A program made the translations under genes and the position numbers. 64,000 nucleotides of DNA, from assembly GCA_004017275.1 (NCBI GenBank), contig SAKE01000015.1:98059-162058 (forward strand), written 5' to 3'. This DNA is from Mesorhizobium sp. GTDB lineage: Bacteria > Pseudomonadota > Alphaproteobacteria > Rhizobiales > Rhizobiaceae. The notes below the pieces were generated by a model. The model was not told the DNA's origin. It saw only the letters and a list, made by a program, of their open reading frames with translations, and made no database searches. Below, in pieces: positions 42,972-54,586 of the stretch (positions are counted from its first letter, which is position 1; every line of letters begins with the position of its first letter).

Positions 42972-43325
42972 TCAGGCCACCCGCACGACAAAATGCTTCG
43001 TCACCGGCTCGATGATCTTCCAGGTTCCCTTGAAATCGGCTTCCACCACGAAGGCGTCGCCGGGGCCGACTTCGACCGGCGCGCCGCCGTCGGGCGTGAT
43101 GATGATGCGGCCGGCGATCATGTGCACGAACTCGTAGTCGGTGTAGGTCGCGTGATAGGTGCCGGGCGTCGCCCGCCAGGTGCCCGACAACACCTTGCCG
43201 TCCTCGGTCGTGTGCTGGACGGCGGTTTGCATGGTCGGCTTGCCCTCGACGACGATCCAGCCAGCCAGATCTCCGGCGTCCGCTTTTTCGACGGCGCCGA
43301 ATTTGAGGATTGTGTCGCGTGTCAT
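42972..43325 (-). CDS. cupin domain protein (DUF861-like)
   Basis: 117 residues from ATG 43325. The pattern VLSGTWRATPGTYHATYTDYEFVHMIAGRIIITPDGG then VGPGDAFVVEADFKGTWKIIEPVTKHFVV is the ethanolamine/ureidoglycine-type cupin (DUF861). Such proteins are often sugar or amine binders or small isomerases. As last gene of the ABC sugar operon it may be a mutarotase-like accessory, which is inference. Confidence 0.87.
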   Translation of the reverse strand: MTRDTILKFGAVEKADAGDLAGWIVVEGKPTMQTAVQHTTEDGKVLSGTWRATPGTYHATYTDYEFVHMIAGRIIITPDGGAPVEVGPGDAFVVEADFKGTWKIIEPVTKHFVVRVA

Positions 43326-43444
43326 GTCCTTGGCTCCGTTTGTCCGATGCGCGGCGTTGTATGCCTGGGCGGTCAGATAGCCGATGCACCTGGCGTGGGC
43401 AATGCCGCCAGCAGCGCCAGGTCGGCCACGCATCCGGTTGCGTG

Positions 43445-44338
43445 CTAAGGTTTGTGCTGTGCTGAAACCAGCTCCGCCTTGCGCCGCGCCGTCTCCAGCC
43501 CGAGGCTGATGAAGGCACGGGCATGCTTGGCCAGCGCCAAATTGTCCGTCCAAAGATCGCGCCAGATGGCGGTTTTCTTCGACAGGTTCTCATCGACGAT
43601 TTCCGACGAGAAGGATTCGAAGCTGAGGTCGTCGGCGTAGCCGATTGCGGTCAGCGCATCGAAGATCGCGGCGAAGTCGATATTGCCGGTGCCGAGGAAA
43701 CCGCGATGGCTTTCGCCGATATGGACATAGCCGATCTTGCTTGCGGCATGCCGGATGGCCAGCCCGACATCGGCTTCCTCGATGTTCATGTGGAAAGTGT
43801 CGAGATGCAGGAAGATGTTATCCGAGCCGGTATCCTCGATGAAGGCCAACCCTTGCGCGGCAGTGTTGAGCAGATTGCTCTCGAAGCGGTTGACGATCTC
43901 GAGATTGAGCGTGACGCCGGCTGCCTTGGCCGTCTCGGCGACCTTGGCCAGCGTGCCGGCGCTGCGCTGCCATTGATCGCGCGTCGGCGCCTCGACCTGC
44001 AATCCGTGACTGGTCGAGAGAATGCCGGCGACCTTCCGGCCGCCAAGATCGCGTGTCAGCGCGACGGTCTCGTTGAGAATCTCGACGCCGCGTGCGGCAA
44101 TCGCTTTGTCGGCACTCGAAATGTCGCCGTCACCAGGCAATCCGATGCTGATCGCGACGCCGAGGCCAAGATCGGCGATGCGCCTGGCGAGCCCGCCGAT
44201 GTCGACATCGGCGGGGTCGAGATAAGAGAATTCGATGAGGTCGAAGCCGGCCTCTTTGGTGTTGGCCAGCGTCCGTTCGAGATCTGCCTGTGCCGAGCTC
44301 GCCGACCAGACGAAAGAATGGATTCCAATGCGTGACAT
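43445..44338 (-). CDS. sugar phosphate isomerase/epimerase, TIM barrel (tagatose 3-epimerase-like)
   Basis: 297 residues from ATG 44338. The xylose isomerase-like barrel is plain: RIGIHSFVWSASS, GFDLIEFSYLDPADVDIGG, VTLNLEIVNRFESNLLNTAAQGLAF with the metal Glu, NIFLHLDTFHMNIEEAD with metal Asp/His, and IGYVHIGESHRGFLGTGNIDF. The set matches D-tagatose/D-psicose 3-epimerases. Within this operon it probably interconverts the imported sugar before phosphorylation. Confidence 0.92.
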   Translation of the reverse strand: MSRIGIHSFVWSASSAQADLERTLANTKEAGFDLIEFSYLDPADVDIGGLARRIADLGLGVAISIGLPGDGDISSADKAIAARGVEILNETVALTRDLGGRKVAGILSTSHGLQVEAPTRDQWQRSAGTLAKVAETAKAAGVTLNLEIVNRFESNLLNTAAQGLAFIEDTGSDNIFLHLDTFHMNIEEADVGLAIRHAASKIGYVHIGESHRGFLGTGNIDFAAIFDALTAIGYADDLSFESFSSEIVDENLSKKTAIWRDLWTDNLALAKHARAFISLGLETARRKAELVSAQHKP

Positions 44339-44438
44339 CGTCGTCTCCTCCGGCTTCTGCGCATCGGCCCAGAAGCGGAGCCGATGCCTGGACAAGACGT
44401 GCGGCCGGTGTTCCCGGCCGCACGCTACTGAAGGACGT

Positions 44439-45377
44439 TTAGCGGGCCGCGGTCCAGCCCTTGTAGTCCTTCAGGTTCTCGGCCGTGATCAGCTTCGGAT
44501 CGAGCAGCACGGTCGGCTCCGCCGGCTTCTTGCCGGCCAGCAGGTCCGCCGCCATCGTCAGCGACTGGCCAGCCATCACATAAGGATCCTGCGAGGCCGA
44601 GGCCTTGATCATCGAAGTGCCGGAGGAGAGTTCCTTCTCGATATCCGGCGCGCCGTCGACGGCGGTGAAGATGAACTCCGAGCGGTTGAGCTGCTTGGCC
44701 GCGAGCTGGGCGCCGATCGCCGTCGGGTCGTTGATAGCAAACACCGCGTCGATCTTGTCGAAGCGCGTGAGCAGCGACTGGAACACCTTCAGACCGCCGT
44801 CGCGCGAGCCTTCGGCATTCTGGTCGTCGGAGAGGACCTTGATGTCGGGATGCTGCGCCAGCACGTTCTTGCAGCCCTTCACCCGCTCCAGGATCGACGA
44901 CGATGCCGGCCCATTGAGGATGACGTAGTCGCCCTTGCCGCCAGTATTGTCGACCAGGTACTGGCAGGCCTCTTCGCCGGCCTTGACGTTGTTGGTCATC
45001 ACGGTCACGTCGGCACCCGGCGCCGAAACGTCGAAGGCGGCAACGATGATGCCTGCCGCTTGTGCCTTCTTCACCGCCGGTGCGATCGCCTTGGCGTCGA
45101 CCGCATTGAGCATGATCACGTCGACGCCGGCGGCGATGAACGAATCGACCTGCGAGACTTGCTTGTTGAGGTCATAGTCGGCCGACACCGAGGTCACCTC
45201 GACCTTCGGGTTGATCTTCTTGGCCGCGTCCTCGATGCCCTTGATGGTGGCGACGAAGAAGGGGTTGCCGAGCAGGCCGACCGAGATGCCGACCTTGTTG
45301 AGGTCCTTGGCCGAAGCAGGCGCGATGGCGAGCGACGCGAGTGCGACGCCGCAGAGCAGTTTGGCGATGGTCTTCAT
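44439..45377 (-). CDS. sugar ABC transporter substrate-binding protein
   Basis: 312 residues with signal peptide MKTIAKLLCGVALASLAIAPASA. The periplasmic-binding protein 4 / ribose-type pattern follows: GISVGLLGNPFFVATIKGIEDAAKK, SAGVDVIMLNAVDAKAI, NDPTAIGAQLAAKQ and a closing VLLDPKLITAENLKDYKGW. It captures a monosaccharide or polyol in the periplasm and delivers it to the permease encoded 77 bases away. Confidence 0.95.
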   Translation of the reverse strand: MKTIAKLLCGVALASLAIAPASAKDLNKVGISVGLLGNPFFVATIKGIEDAAKKINPKVEVTSVSADYDLNKQVSQVDSFIAAGVDVIMLNAVDAKAIAPAVKKAQAAGIIVAAFDVSAPGADVTVMTNNVKAGEEACQYLVDNTGGKGDYVILNGPASSSILERVKGCKNVLAQHPDIKVLSDDQNAEGSRDGGLKVFQSLLTRFDKIDAVFAINDPTAIGAQLAAKQLNRSEFIFTAVDGAPDIEKELSSGTSMIKASASQDPYVMAGQSLTMAADLLAGKKPAEPTVLLDPKLITAENLKDYKGWTAAR

Positions 45378-45453
45378 TGCTTTCCTCCGATTGCCCCGCG
45401 CCTCTCACGGTGCGTTACACAAACCGGTCGTTGACGCCGGCGACTAAGGTCAA

Positions 45454-46448
45454 TCACGTTCTTGCTCCTGCCTGGAGCCTGTAGCGGTCGAGGGCGACCG
45501 CCACGATGATGACCAATCCCTTGATGATGTACTGCCAGATGTCCGAGACACCGGCCAAGATGAGCCCATTGGAGAGCACCGCGATGATCAGGCCGCCGAT
45601 CAGCGTGCCCCAGATCGAGCCGACGCCGCCGACGAAGCTGGTGCCGCCGAGAATGACCGCGGCAATGGCGTCGAGTTCGTAGGACTGCCCCAGTTGCAGG
45701 CCGTTGGCGGCGTAGAGCCGAGCCGCCGACATGGCGCCGCCAAGGCCGGCCAGAAGGCCCGACACGCCATAGACGAAGAGCAGCACCAGCGGCACCTTGA
45801 TGCCGGTCAGCCGTGCTGCTTCCGCATTGCCGCCGACAGCGTAGATCCAGGTGCCGAGCACGGTGCGCTTGAGCACCAGCCAGGACAGCACCACAACCGA
45901 CAGCGCGATGATGACCAGCCACGGAATGCCGAACAGCGAACCGTTGCCGATGAAATCGAACGGCAGGTCCGAGTTGAACACCGTCGTGTCCTGGCCGAGC
46001 AGGCGGGCAACACCGCGCACGGCGGTCAGCGAACCCAGTGTGACGATGAAGGGCGGCAGCTTGATGTAGGCGATGAGCAGCCCGTTGATGAGGCCGAAGC
46101 CGAGGCCGACCAGAATAGCCGCCGGCACGCCGAGCAGGCCCCAGTCCGGCACCAGCGACACCATCACCGCCGCCATTGCCGAAGCGGCAAGGATGGCGCC
46201 GACGGACAGGTCGATGCCGCCGGTCAGGATGACGAAGGTCATGCCGGCCGCCAGCACGATGTTGATCGACGACTGCTGGGTGACGATCAAAAGGTTGGTC
46301 TCGGTCAGGAAGCGCGGATTCAGGAACTGGAAGCCGGCCGCCAGCAGGATCAGCACCGGCAGCATGCCAAGGGCAGCGATTGCGGTGCGCAACCGCCGGC
46401 TCGTGCCGGTGGCCTGGCCGCCTGCGCTGATCTCGGTCGCCTTGTCGG

Positions 46449-46452
<4 letters not shown>
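45454..46452 (-). CDS. sugar ABC transporter permease (ribose/RbsC type)
   Basis: 332 residues with eight to ten membrane segments. Family markers include AAGMTFVILTGGIDLSVGAILAASAM, then the EAA-like loop NAEAARLTGIKVPLVLLFVYGVSGLLAGLGGAMSAARL and GTSFVGGVGSIWGTLIGGLIIAVLSNGL. It forms the membrane channel with the ATPase gene that overlaps its start (ATGA at 46449-46452). Confidence 0.95.
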
Positions 46453-47989
<1,537 letters not shown>

Positions 47990-47993
<4 letters not shown>

Positions 47994-49369
47994 TGCGCGC
48001 CTCCCGCCGCCGTCCCAGAGATGCCTCGGTCCATGGTGAAGGCAAGCCAATCACTTCGATAGCCGGCTAATCCAGTGAAACGCGACGCATGCACCGGCTC
48101 CGGAACCTCGGCGGCAAATTCGCGTCCGACGCTTTCGAAAGCGAGCGCCGCGGCACCTGTGGCGCTGCCTTCCAGCGTGGCGCCCTGCAGGAAAGCCTGG
48201 CCGGGACGTAATTGCGCCAACAGGCCGGCGAGCAGGCCGCCTGTGTTCAGTCCGCCATCGACGATCACGGTGTTTTTCGAATGGATGAGGTCGAGCGACA
48301 GATCGACCATCAGCGCAACATAGAGCAGCGCCACGGCCGCCCGCTCCTCGGCATCGGGCGTACGCCCGGCCAGCCGGCCGGAATGGCCGGACATAGGTCC
48401 GCCCGGCGCGAAGCTTGGCAGCGCCATGATGCCGGCGTCGATCACCCGCTGCACCACCGGGCCGGCGATCTCGCCTTGCCAGCCGTCGCTGATGGTTGCG
48501 AATTCGCGTCCGCCCATGAAGCGGATGGTCGGCACCGGGCCGCCATCGACATCGACATTGACCAGCATGTCGCGGTCCCGGTCGAGCGCGTCGAGCGGGC
48601 AGTCGGGATTGAGCACGATGACCCAGGTGCCGGTTGAAACGACGGTGACCGGGCCAAGCTCCTGCCGGCGATAGGCATGCAGCGCCGCATTCGAGTCGTG
48701 GACGCCATTGTGAATGGCGACCGGCCGTGCCGCGCCGCCGAAGTGCCCTTGGCCGACAACGCTGCCGGCGCGCTCGAAGGCAGGCATCCGGTCACGCCAG
48801 CCCTGCGCGTCGACCAGCGAGGAAAAATCCCGGCTGCGCGGCGCCCACAGATGCGAGTGGCAGCCGAGATAGGACACTTCCGAGACCGCCCGACCGCCAA
48901 GGCGCCAGCTCCAATATTGCGGATAGCCGAGGATCGATTTCGACGCGGCGAATGCGTCGGGATCGACCTCCTGCAGCCACAGCATGTGGCGACCGTAGTT
49001 GAAGCCAAGCGGCAGTCGCGGCGAGAACGTCTCGGCAAAGTCCGGAATGCGGCCATCGATCCGCGCGGCAATCTCGACCGGCGGCTCCTGCTCGTAGTCG
49101 AGGATCGGATGCGTCAGCGCCGCCTCGTCGATCAAGGCAAAGGTGCAGCCATGGCCCGACACCATCAGCCCCTCGACGCCATGGCTGTCGACAGCATTGG
49201 CGACGGCACCGAGTGCCCAATCGCGGAGCGTTGCCTCGTCGAGCACGCTGAAGCCGCCTTGGCGCACCCATTTCGGTTGTGTCCGACGCTCGTCGAGAAT
49301 GCGCCCGTCCTGGCCGAAGACGAACAGCTTCGAATTGGTCTTGCCGAAATCGAGGACCGCCACCTTCAC
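47990..49369 (-). CDS. FGGY-family carbohydrate kinase
   Basis: 459 residues. The N-terminal phosphate motif VAVLDFGKTNSKLFVFGQDG replaces the common DxGTxxxR and is the form in L-fuculokinase/rhamnulokinase-like FGGY members. GYPQYWSWRLGGRAVSEVSYLGCHS and the C-terminal VIVDGGLNTGGLLAGLLAQL are present. Likely phosphorylates the ketose made by the epimerase of this operon. The exact sugar cannot be read. Overlaps neighbours by four bases on both sides. Confidence 0.9.
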
Positions 49370-50175
49370 TGGATCGCTCCCGAGGATGAAGCTATCCGCA
49401 CCATGACGCCGGCGTCCTCCAGCATGCGGGCATCGGCCTCAGAGAGGCCGTCGTCGGTGACCAGCGTGCCGATGCGCGAAAGCGGCAACGCGATATTGCG
49501 GGCGTGGATCGACAGCTTGCGGCTGTCGGCCAGCACCACGATCTGGTCGGCGCATAGGCTGAGGTCGACGATGGAGCGCACCAGCAGCGGATGCGATTCC
49601 AGCACGCCTTCCTGGCCAAGGCCTTGCGCGCCGAGAAAGAATTTCGAGCCGTAGAAGGGCACGGCCTGGGTGAGCGAATGGATGATGCCGGGTTCGCGAT
49701 GCAGGTCGCCGCCGGCAACCGTCAGGCTGCAATGGCCGTGGTCGCTGAGATACGCCGCCAGCGGCATCGAGTTGGTGTAGAGGCGGATGTTGCGCTCGGC
49801 GAGCTTGACCCCGAGATGGAAGCAGGTCGAACCGCCATGCACGATGACCGCGTCGCCGTCGCGCACCATGGTCGCCGCCAGAGCGGCGATCTGCCGCTTG
49901 GCCTCGACCGCAAGGTCGCGGTTCTCGTCATAGGACCTGGCATAGGCGACCTCGGCCTGGGAAGCGCCTTCGAGCGCCGAGATGCCGCCATAGACCTTCC
50001 GTGCTTCACCAGCCTCGTCGATCCTGTCGATATCGCGCCTGACCGTCGCGGCTGAAACGCCAAGCCGCTCCTGCAGCTCGCGCACCGAGGCGAACGGGCG
50101 ATCCCGCAGCAATTCGACGATCTGACGCTGACGGCCGGAGTCGCTCAACTCTTCCTCCCGGATGCCCTTTTGCAT
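49366..50175 (-). CDS. DeoR-family transcriptional regulator
   Basis: 269 residues. N-terminal HTH: RQRQIVELLRDRPFASVRELQERLGVSAATVRRDIDRIDEAG, the DeoR signature. The C-terminal DeoR sensor domain (KRQIAALAATMVRDGDAVIVHGGSTCFHLG) binds sugar phosphates. It heads the operon that ends with the cupin, so it probably regulates that operon and may influence the divergent aldolase. Confidence 0.93.
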   Translation of the reverse strand: MQKGIREEELSDSGRQRQIVELLRDRPFASVRELQERLGVSAATVRRDIDRIDEAGEARKVYGGISALEGASQAEVAYARSYDENRDLAVEAKRQIAALAATMVRDGDAVIVHGGSTCFHLGVKLAERNIRLYTNSMPLAAYLSDHGHCSLTVAGGDLHREPGIIHSLTQAVPFYGSKFFLGAQGLGQEGVLESHPLLVRSIVDLSLCADQIVVLADSRKLSIHARNIALPLSRIGTLVTDDGLSEADARMLEDAGVMVRIASSSGAIQ

Positions 50176-50231
50176 GGCAATTGGCGCAACTTACTCAACA
50201 TTAGGCGGATTGCAAGCGGGTTTTGATGATA

Positions 50232-50257
50232 GTAGATCACTATTGACGTAGATCACT
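50232..50257. promoter_or_regulatory. direct repeat operator candidate before the aldolase
   Basis: GTAGATCACT occurs at 50232-50241 and again at 50248-50257, a 16-base period, in the 165-base region between the DeoR gene and the aldolase. ATAGT and ACTAT flank the first copy symmetrically (50230 region), and TATTGAC follows it at 50241-50247. A similar GTAGATCA core lies before the sorC gene. Confidence 0.5.
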
Positions 50258-50340
50258 CGCATCTGCGATATCAGCGCCAATTCGATCCCGGCAACGGGAT
50301 TTCGCGCAGGACACGGCCGAGCCGTTGGAGGAAAAGCGCC

Positions 50341-51384
50341 ATGGCGACCCAAGCTGACGCGCAGGAACTGGCGGCCTTGCGGGCGCTTTCGGCCAGCATC
50401 GGGCAGAACCCGCATCTGACCCAGGCGGCGGGGGGCAACACCTCGCTGAAAGCCGGCGACACGTTGTGGATCAAGGCCTCCGGCACCTGGCTGAAGGACG
50501 CGCTAGCCGATGACATCATGGTGCCGGTGGCGATGGCGCCGCTGCTTAGGGCTGTCGAGCAGCGCGACCGCGCTGCCGACCAGCCGCAGGGTTTCACCAT
50601 TGCGGCACTCAACCCGCGCGGCCTGCGTCCGTCGATCGAGACCACGGTGCACGCCTTGATGCCGCAGCGCGTGGTTCTTCATGTCCACTGCGTCGACACC
50701 ATCTCGCTCGCCGTGCAGGCCGATGGTGAGGCCGAGGTAGCCAGGCGGCTCGATGGCATCGAATGGGCCTATGTGCCCTATTTCCGGCCAGGCCTGCCGC
50801 TTGCCCGCGGCATTGCCGAGAAACTGCGGCCTGATGTCGATGTGCTGATCCTTGGCAATCACGGGCTGGTCGTCGCCGCCGAAACCGTCGCTGGGGCGGA
50901 GCGTCTGCTGAAGCGCGTCAGATCGCTGCTGGCCCGGCCGGCGCGCGCGACTGCCGCGCCCGACCTTGCCGCGCTGACGGCGCTTGCCGGCAACAGCGGT
51001 TACAGATTGCCGACCGATGTCGAAGCGCATGCGGTCGCACTCGACCCGGAGAGCCGCCGTATTGCGCAGGCCGGCAGCCTCTATCCGGACCACGTCATCT
51101 TCCTCGGCCAGGGTTCGGTCGCGGCAAGGCCCGGCGAGACCGTGGCCGATGTCATCGCACGACTGGGAATGCCGCCGGCTGCGATCCTGTTTCCCGGCAC
51201 TGGCGTGCTGATGCGCGGTGACGCCAGCGCCGGCGCCGATGCCATGCAGCGCTGCCTTGCGGACGTGGCGGCCCGCATCGACATCGCGGCACGGCTGAAC
51301 TATCTCACCGCCGCAGAGAATGACGAACTGCTCAACTGGGACGCCGAGCAGTATCGCCAGAAGCTTAACGCGGCTGGCGGCTAG
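50341..51384 (+). CDS. class II aldolase/adducin family protein
   Basis: 347 residues. The phosphate-binding start NPHLTQAAGGNTSLKAGDTLWIKASGTWL and zinc-site pattern VVLHVHCVDTISLAVQ, then ILGNHGLVVAAETV, are those of class II aldolases, such as the aldolase part of RhaD-type proteins. The second half (about 210-347) is a separate extension with no clear family. It would cleave a ketose phosphate to DHAP/glycolaldehyde-type products. First gene of aldolase-kinase-HAD, spacing 13 and overlap 4. Confidence 0.9.
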   Translation: MATQADAQELAALRALSASIGQNPHLTQAAGGNTSLKAGDTLWIKASGTWLKDALADDIMVPVAMAPLLRAVEQRDRAADQPQGFTIAALNPRGLRPSIETTVHALMPQRVVLHVHCVDTISLAVQADGEAEVARRLDGIEWAYVPYFRPGLPLARGIAEKLRPDVDVLILGNHGLVVAAETVAGAERLLKRVRSLLARPARATAAPDLAALTALAGNSGYRLPTDVEAHAVALDPESRRIAQAGSLYPDHVIFLGQGSVAARPGETVADVIARLGMPPAAILFPGTGVLMRGDASAGADAMQRCLADVAARIDIAARLNYLTAAENDELLNWDAEQYRQKLNAAGG

Positions 51385-51397
51385 CAAGGACAGACCT

Positions 51398-52672
51398 ATG
51401 CTGCCACTCGTCATCGGCATCGACATCGGCACATCAGGTGCGCGCGCTGTCGCCATGCGTCCGGATTTCTCCATAGCCGGGTATTCCGCTGTTCCGCTCG
51501 ATCGATTTGGTCGCGGTGGCCGCGCCCCAACGGCATGGTGGCAAGCGGTCGAGGCGGCGCTGACGGACCTGCTTTCCCGCATCGACCGCGCGGCGGTCCG
51601 CGCCATCGCCGTCGACGGCACATCAGGCACGCTGCTGCCGGTCGACGCCGCCGGGCGGCCGTTGGCCCAGCCGCTGATGTACAACGACAAGGTCGTCGAC
51701 GGCGACATCCTGGCCGCGATCGCCCGCGAGGCGCCGGCTGCAAGTGCTGCGCATGGAGCGACGTCCGGCCTCGCCAAGGCCCTGCGCTTCCAGCACCTGC
51801 CGGGCATTGCGGCGGTGCTGCACCAGGCCGACTGGATCGCCGGAAACTTCTCCGGCCGCTTCGACGTCAGCGACGAGAACAATGCCCTAAAGACAGGCTA
51901 TGATGTCGAGGCCCGCCGCTGGCCGGCCTGGATCGAGGCGGTCGGAATGCGCATGGAGTTGCTGCCGCGCATCGTCGAGCCGGGCGATGTCACCGGCGCC
52001 CTCACCGCTGCCGCTGTGGAGTTGTTCGGCTTGCCGCGCGACGTGGCCGTTGTCGCCGGCACAACGGATGGCTGCGCCTCGTTCCTGGCGACCGGTGCTG
52101 CGACCATCGGCGACGGCGTCACGGCGCTCGGATCCTCGCTGACCATCAAAATCCTGTCCGACCGGCCGATCTCGGCGCCGCGCTTTGGCATCTACAGTCA
52201 TCGACTCGGCAACGCCTGGCTGGCGGGCGGTGCTTCGAATTCCGGCGGCAAGGTGCTGGCCCAGCATTTTTCGCTCGCGCGCATCATCGAACTCAGCGCG
52301 GCAATCGACGCCACAACCGCGACCGGCCTCGACTACTACCCGCTCAGCACATCGGGTGAACGCTTCCCGATCGCCGATCCGGCGCTGCCGCCACGCCTCA
52401 CGCCCCGGCCAGCGGATGACGCGAACTATCTGAAAGCGATGTTCGAAGGCATCGCCGCGATCGAAGCGCTCGGCTACAGCAGGCTTGCCGAACTTGGCGC
52501 GCCTGCGCTGACATCGGTCAGGAGCGTCGGTGGCGGCGCTGCAAATCCGGCCTGGACGGCAATCCGGCGGCGCAAGCTTGGCGTCGATTTCCTGCCCGCG
52601 CTTTCCGACGAGGCCGCCGCCGGCGCGGCGCGGCTGGCGCTGCAGGGTGCGAGCGAGGCAGGGCTCCTATGA
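51398..52672 (+). CDS. FGGY-family carbohydrate kinase (second)
   Basis: 424 residues from ATG 51398 (MLPLVIGIDIGTSGARAVAMRPDF). It carries the phosphate motif DIGTSGARA, the actin-fold VAVDGTSGTLLPVDAAGRPL, AGTTDGCASFLATGA, and the C-terminal SVGGGAANPAWTAIRRRKLGV. The pattern resembles xylulokinase/ribulokinase-type members and differs from the kinase on the other strand. It probably feeds the aldolase, which precedes it by 13 bases. Confidence 0.92.
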   Translation: MLPLVIGIDIGTSGARAVAMRPDFSIAGYSAVPLDRFGRGGRAPTAWWQAVEAALTDLLSRIDRAAVRAIAVDGTSGTLLPVDAAGRPLAQPLMYNDKVVDGDILAAIAREAPAASAAHGATSGLAKALRFQHLPGIAAVLHQADWIAGNFSGRFDVSDENNALKTGYDVEARRWPAWIEAVGMRMELLPRIVEPGDVTGALTAAAVELFGLPRDVAVVAGTTDGCASFLATGAATIGDGVTALGSSLTIKILSDRPISAPRFGIYSHRLGNAWLAGGASNSGGKVLAQHFSLARIIELSAAIDATTATGLDYYPLSTSGERFPIADPALPPRLTPRPADDANYLKAMFEGIAAIEALGYSRLAELGAPALTSVRSVGGGAANPAWTAIRRRKLGVDFLPALSDEAAAGAARLALQGASEAGLL

Positions 52673-53520
52673 GCACGAAAAACGTCGAACGTCTCGACGG
52701 CATCGGCCCGCTGGCGGAGCGCTACCAGGTTTTCCTGCTCGACCAGTTCGGCGTTCTGCATGACGGCCAGCAGCCCTATCCGGGCGCGGTGGCGGCCCTG
52801 TCGGCGCTGAAGCGCGCCGGCAAGACCGTCGTGCTGATTTCCAATTCCGGCAAGCGAGCGCGGCCCAATGAAAGCCGGCTCATGAAACTTGGCTTCGAAC
52901 CGGGAAGCTGGGATCATTTCGTCTCCTCCGGCGAGGTGGCGTGGCGATCCTTTAATGACATGGCGGCATCGGGGAAGCTGCGCCCAGGGACAAAATGCCT
53001 GCTGATCAGCCGCGACAACGACCGCACCGCGATCGAAGGCCTGCCCTTCGTGCTGACGGAGGCCGGTGAAGACGCCGAACTGGTGCTGATTTCGGCAAGC
53101 GAGGGTGACCGCTACGACCTCGACCATTACCGCAGGTTGCTTGCACCGGCAGCGGCGCGACAGGTGCCGTCCTTCTGCACCAATCCCGACAGGATCATGT
53201 TGACGGCTGTTGGCCCCCGCTTCGGCGCCGGCGAGATCGCCGATCTCTACGAAAGCCTTGGCGGCAGCGTCACCCGCATCGGCAAGCCCTACAAGGCGAT
53301 TTTCGACGCGGCCCTGGCGCTGGTCGGCGAGCCGGAGCGGAGCACAGTGGTCTGCGTCGGCGACAGCGTCGAGCACGACATATCAGGGGGAAACAGCGCC
53401 GGCATCGCCACGGCGCTGGTGCTGAGTGGAATATTGGCGGACACGCCAAATCTTGCCGCTGTTTTCAACGAACAGCAGGCATGGCCGGATTACATCACGG
53501 ACAGCTTCAGCTTCCGCTGA
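52669..53520 (+). CDS. HAD-superfamily hydrolase, TIGR01459 type
   Basis: 283 residues. Motif I is LLDQFGVLHDGQQPYPGA (D-x-x-G-V-L-x-D), motif II LISNSGKRA, and motif III/IV GKPYKAIFDAALALVGEP then VCVGDSVEHDISGGNSAGIATALV. This matches the class IIA HAD phosphatases of TIGR01459, whose substrates are not established. Its ATG overlaps the kinase stop, and its end overlaps the convergent SorC gene by 14 bases. Confidence 0.9.
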   Translation: MSTKNVERLDGIGPLAERYQVFLLDQFGVLHDGQQPYPGAVAALSALKRAGKTVVLISNSGKRARPNESRLMKLGFEPGSWDHFVSSGEVAWRSFNDMAASGKLRPGTKCLLISRDNDRTAIEGLPFVLTEAGEDAELVLISASEGDRYDLDHYRRLLAPAAARQVPSFCTNPDRIMLTAVGPRFGAGEIADLYESLGGSVTRIGKPYKAIFDAALALVGEPERSTVVCVGDSVEHDISGGNSAGIATALVLSGILADTPNLAAVFNEQQAWPDYITDSFSFR

Positions 53521-54523
53521 CCGCTTCCAGCATGCGCCGCGCGCTTTCCTCGTCGGTGATCAGGATGGTCGGAGCGATGAGGGTCATGGCGCCGAGCAGC
53601 GCCTCGGTCTTCTCCTCCCCACCGGAGGTGAGGATGCGGATCGGCGCCTTGCGCAGACGGTCGACATCCACCGACATCACGTGGCTGTTGACGGGATGGT
53701 CGACCAGATCGCCGTTGCGGTCGAAGAAATGGAACAGAAGGTCGCCGACGGCGCCACGCGCAAGCAGGGCCTCGCGATCCGCTTCCCTGAGAAAGCCGCC
53801 GCGAGAGAAGGTGGTGGCCGACGCGATGCCGCCGACGCTCAGCAGAACGGCATCGAGCACGTTGGCCATTTCAAAAACCTCCTGCAGGCCGCAGCGCTCA
53901 ACCAGCGCGATCTTGGTCTCGACGCTGTCGACGACGGCCGGCGTCGGGATCAGGTAACCGTCGCCCTGGAAGATTTGGGCGAAGCGCCAGGCGAACTCGG
54001 CCGGGTTGTATCGGCGCACGACGCCGACACCGCCAAGCAGCGAAATCACCTTGAAGTCGGTGAGCGACTTGGCGCTGATGAAGGGCAGGCTCGAGAACAG
54101 CGTCTGCCCCCAGCCGACGCCGACCCGCATGCCGGACTTCATCGTGTCCGATAGGAAACTGCCGGTCTTGGCGCTGATCGCTGGTATCGGATCGGCATTG
54201 GGCGCGGAAAGCGGCGCCACCAGCGCCTGCTGCAGCCCGAACGTCTTCTCCAGCGCACGCTCAAGCCGCACGATTTCCGACAATTCGCTCTCGATGGTGA
54301 TCTTCACTTCGTTGCGCGCCCGGGCGTCCGCCAGCATGCGCACGATGGTGACGCGGCCGACGCCGAGCACGTCGGCGATCTCGTTCTGCGTCATCTGTTC
54401 GACGAAATACATCCAGGCGGCGCGGATCCTGAGGCGATCCGTCCGGCTTTCGCTGGCGACCTGCTCGGTTGCCTCGCCGCCGCCTCGACGGTCTTCGCTT
54501 TCGCCCTGTCGTCGTCTGCCCAC
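53507..54523 (-). CDS. SorC/LsrR-type sugar-binding transcriptional regulator
   Basis: 338 residues. HTH at about 45-65 (MTQNEIADVLGVGRVTIVRMLADARARNEVKI), then the sugar-binding domain (VGVGWGQTLFSSLPF, VISLLGGVGVVRRYNP, VLDAVLLSVGGIASATTFSRGGFL) ending GAMTLIAPTILITDEESARRML. Effectors are phosphorylated sugars. Start 54523 has a charged leader. It is divergent from an unrecognised gene (54682) with an operator candidate between. Confidence 0.92.
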   Translation of the reverse strand: MGRRRQGESEDRRGGGEATEQVASESRTDRLRIRAAWMYFVEQMTQNEIADVLGVGRVTIVRMLADARARNEVKITIESELSEIVRLERALEKTFGLQQALVAPLSAPNADPIPAISAKTGSFLSDTMKSGMRVGVGWGQTLFSSLPFISAKSLTDFKVISLLGGVGVVRRYNPAEFAWRFAQIFQGDGYLIPTPAVVDSVETKIALVERCGLQEVFEMANVLDAVLLSVGGIASATTFSRGGFLREADREALLARGAVGDLLFHFFDRNGDLVDHPVNSHVMSVDVDRLRKAPIRILTSGGEEKTEALLGAMTLIAPTILITDEESARRMLEAVSGS

Positions 54524-54586
54524 GCCTGTCTCTCCCCCTGCGGTGACGGACGAGCGCGCCGCCGCCGATTCTGCATGCTGGTCTAG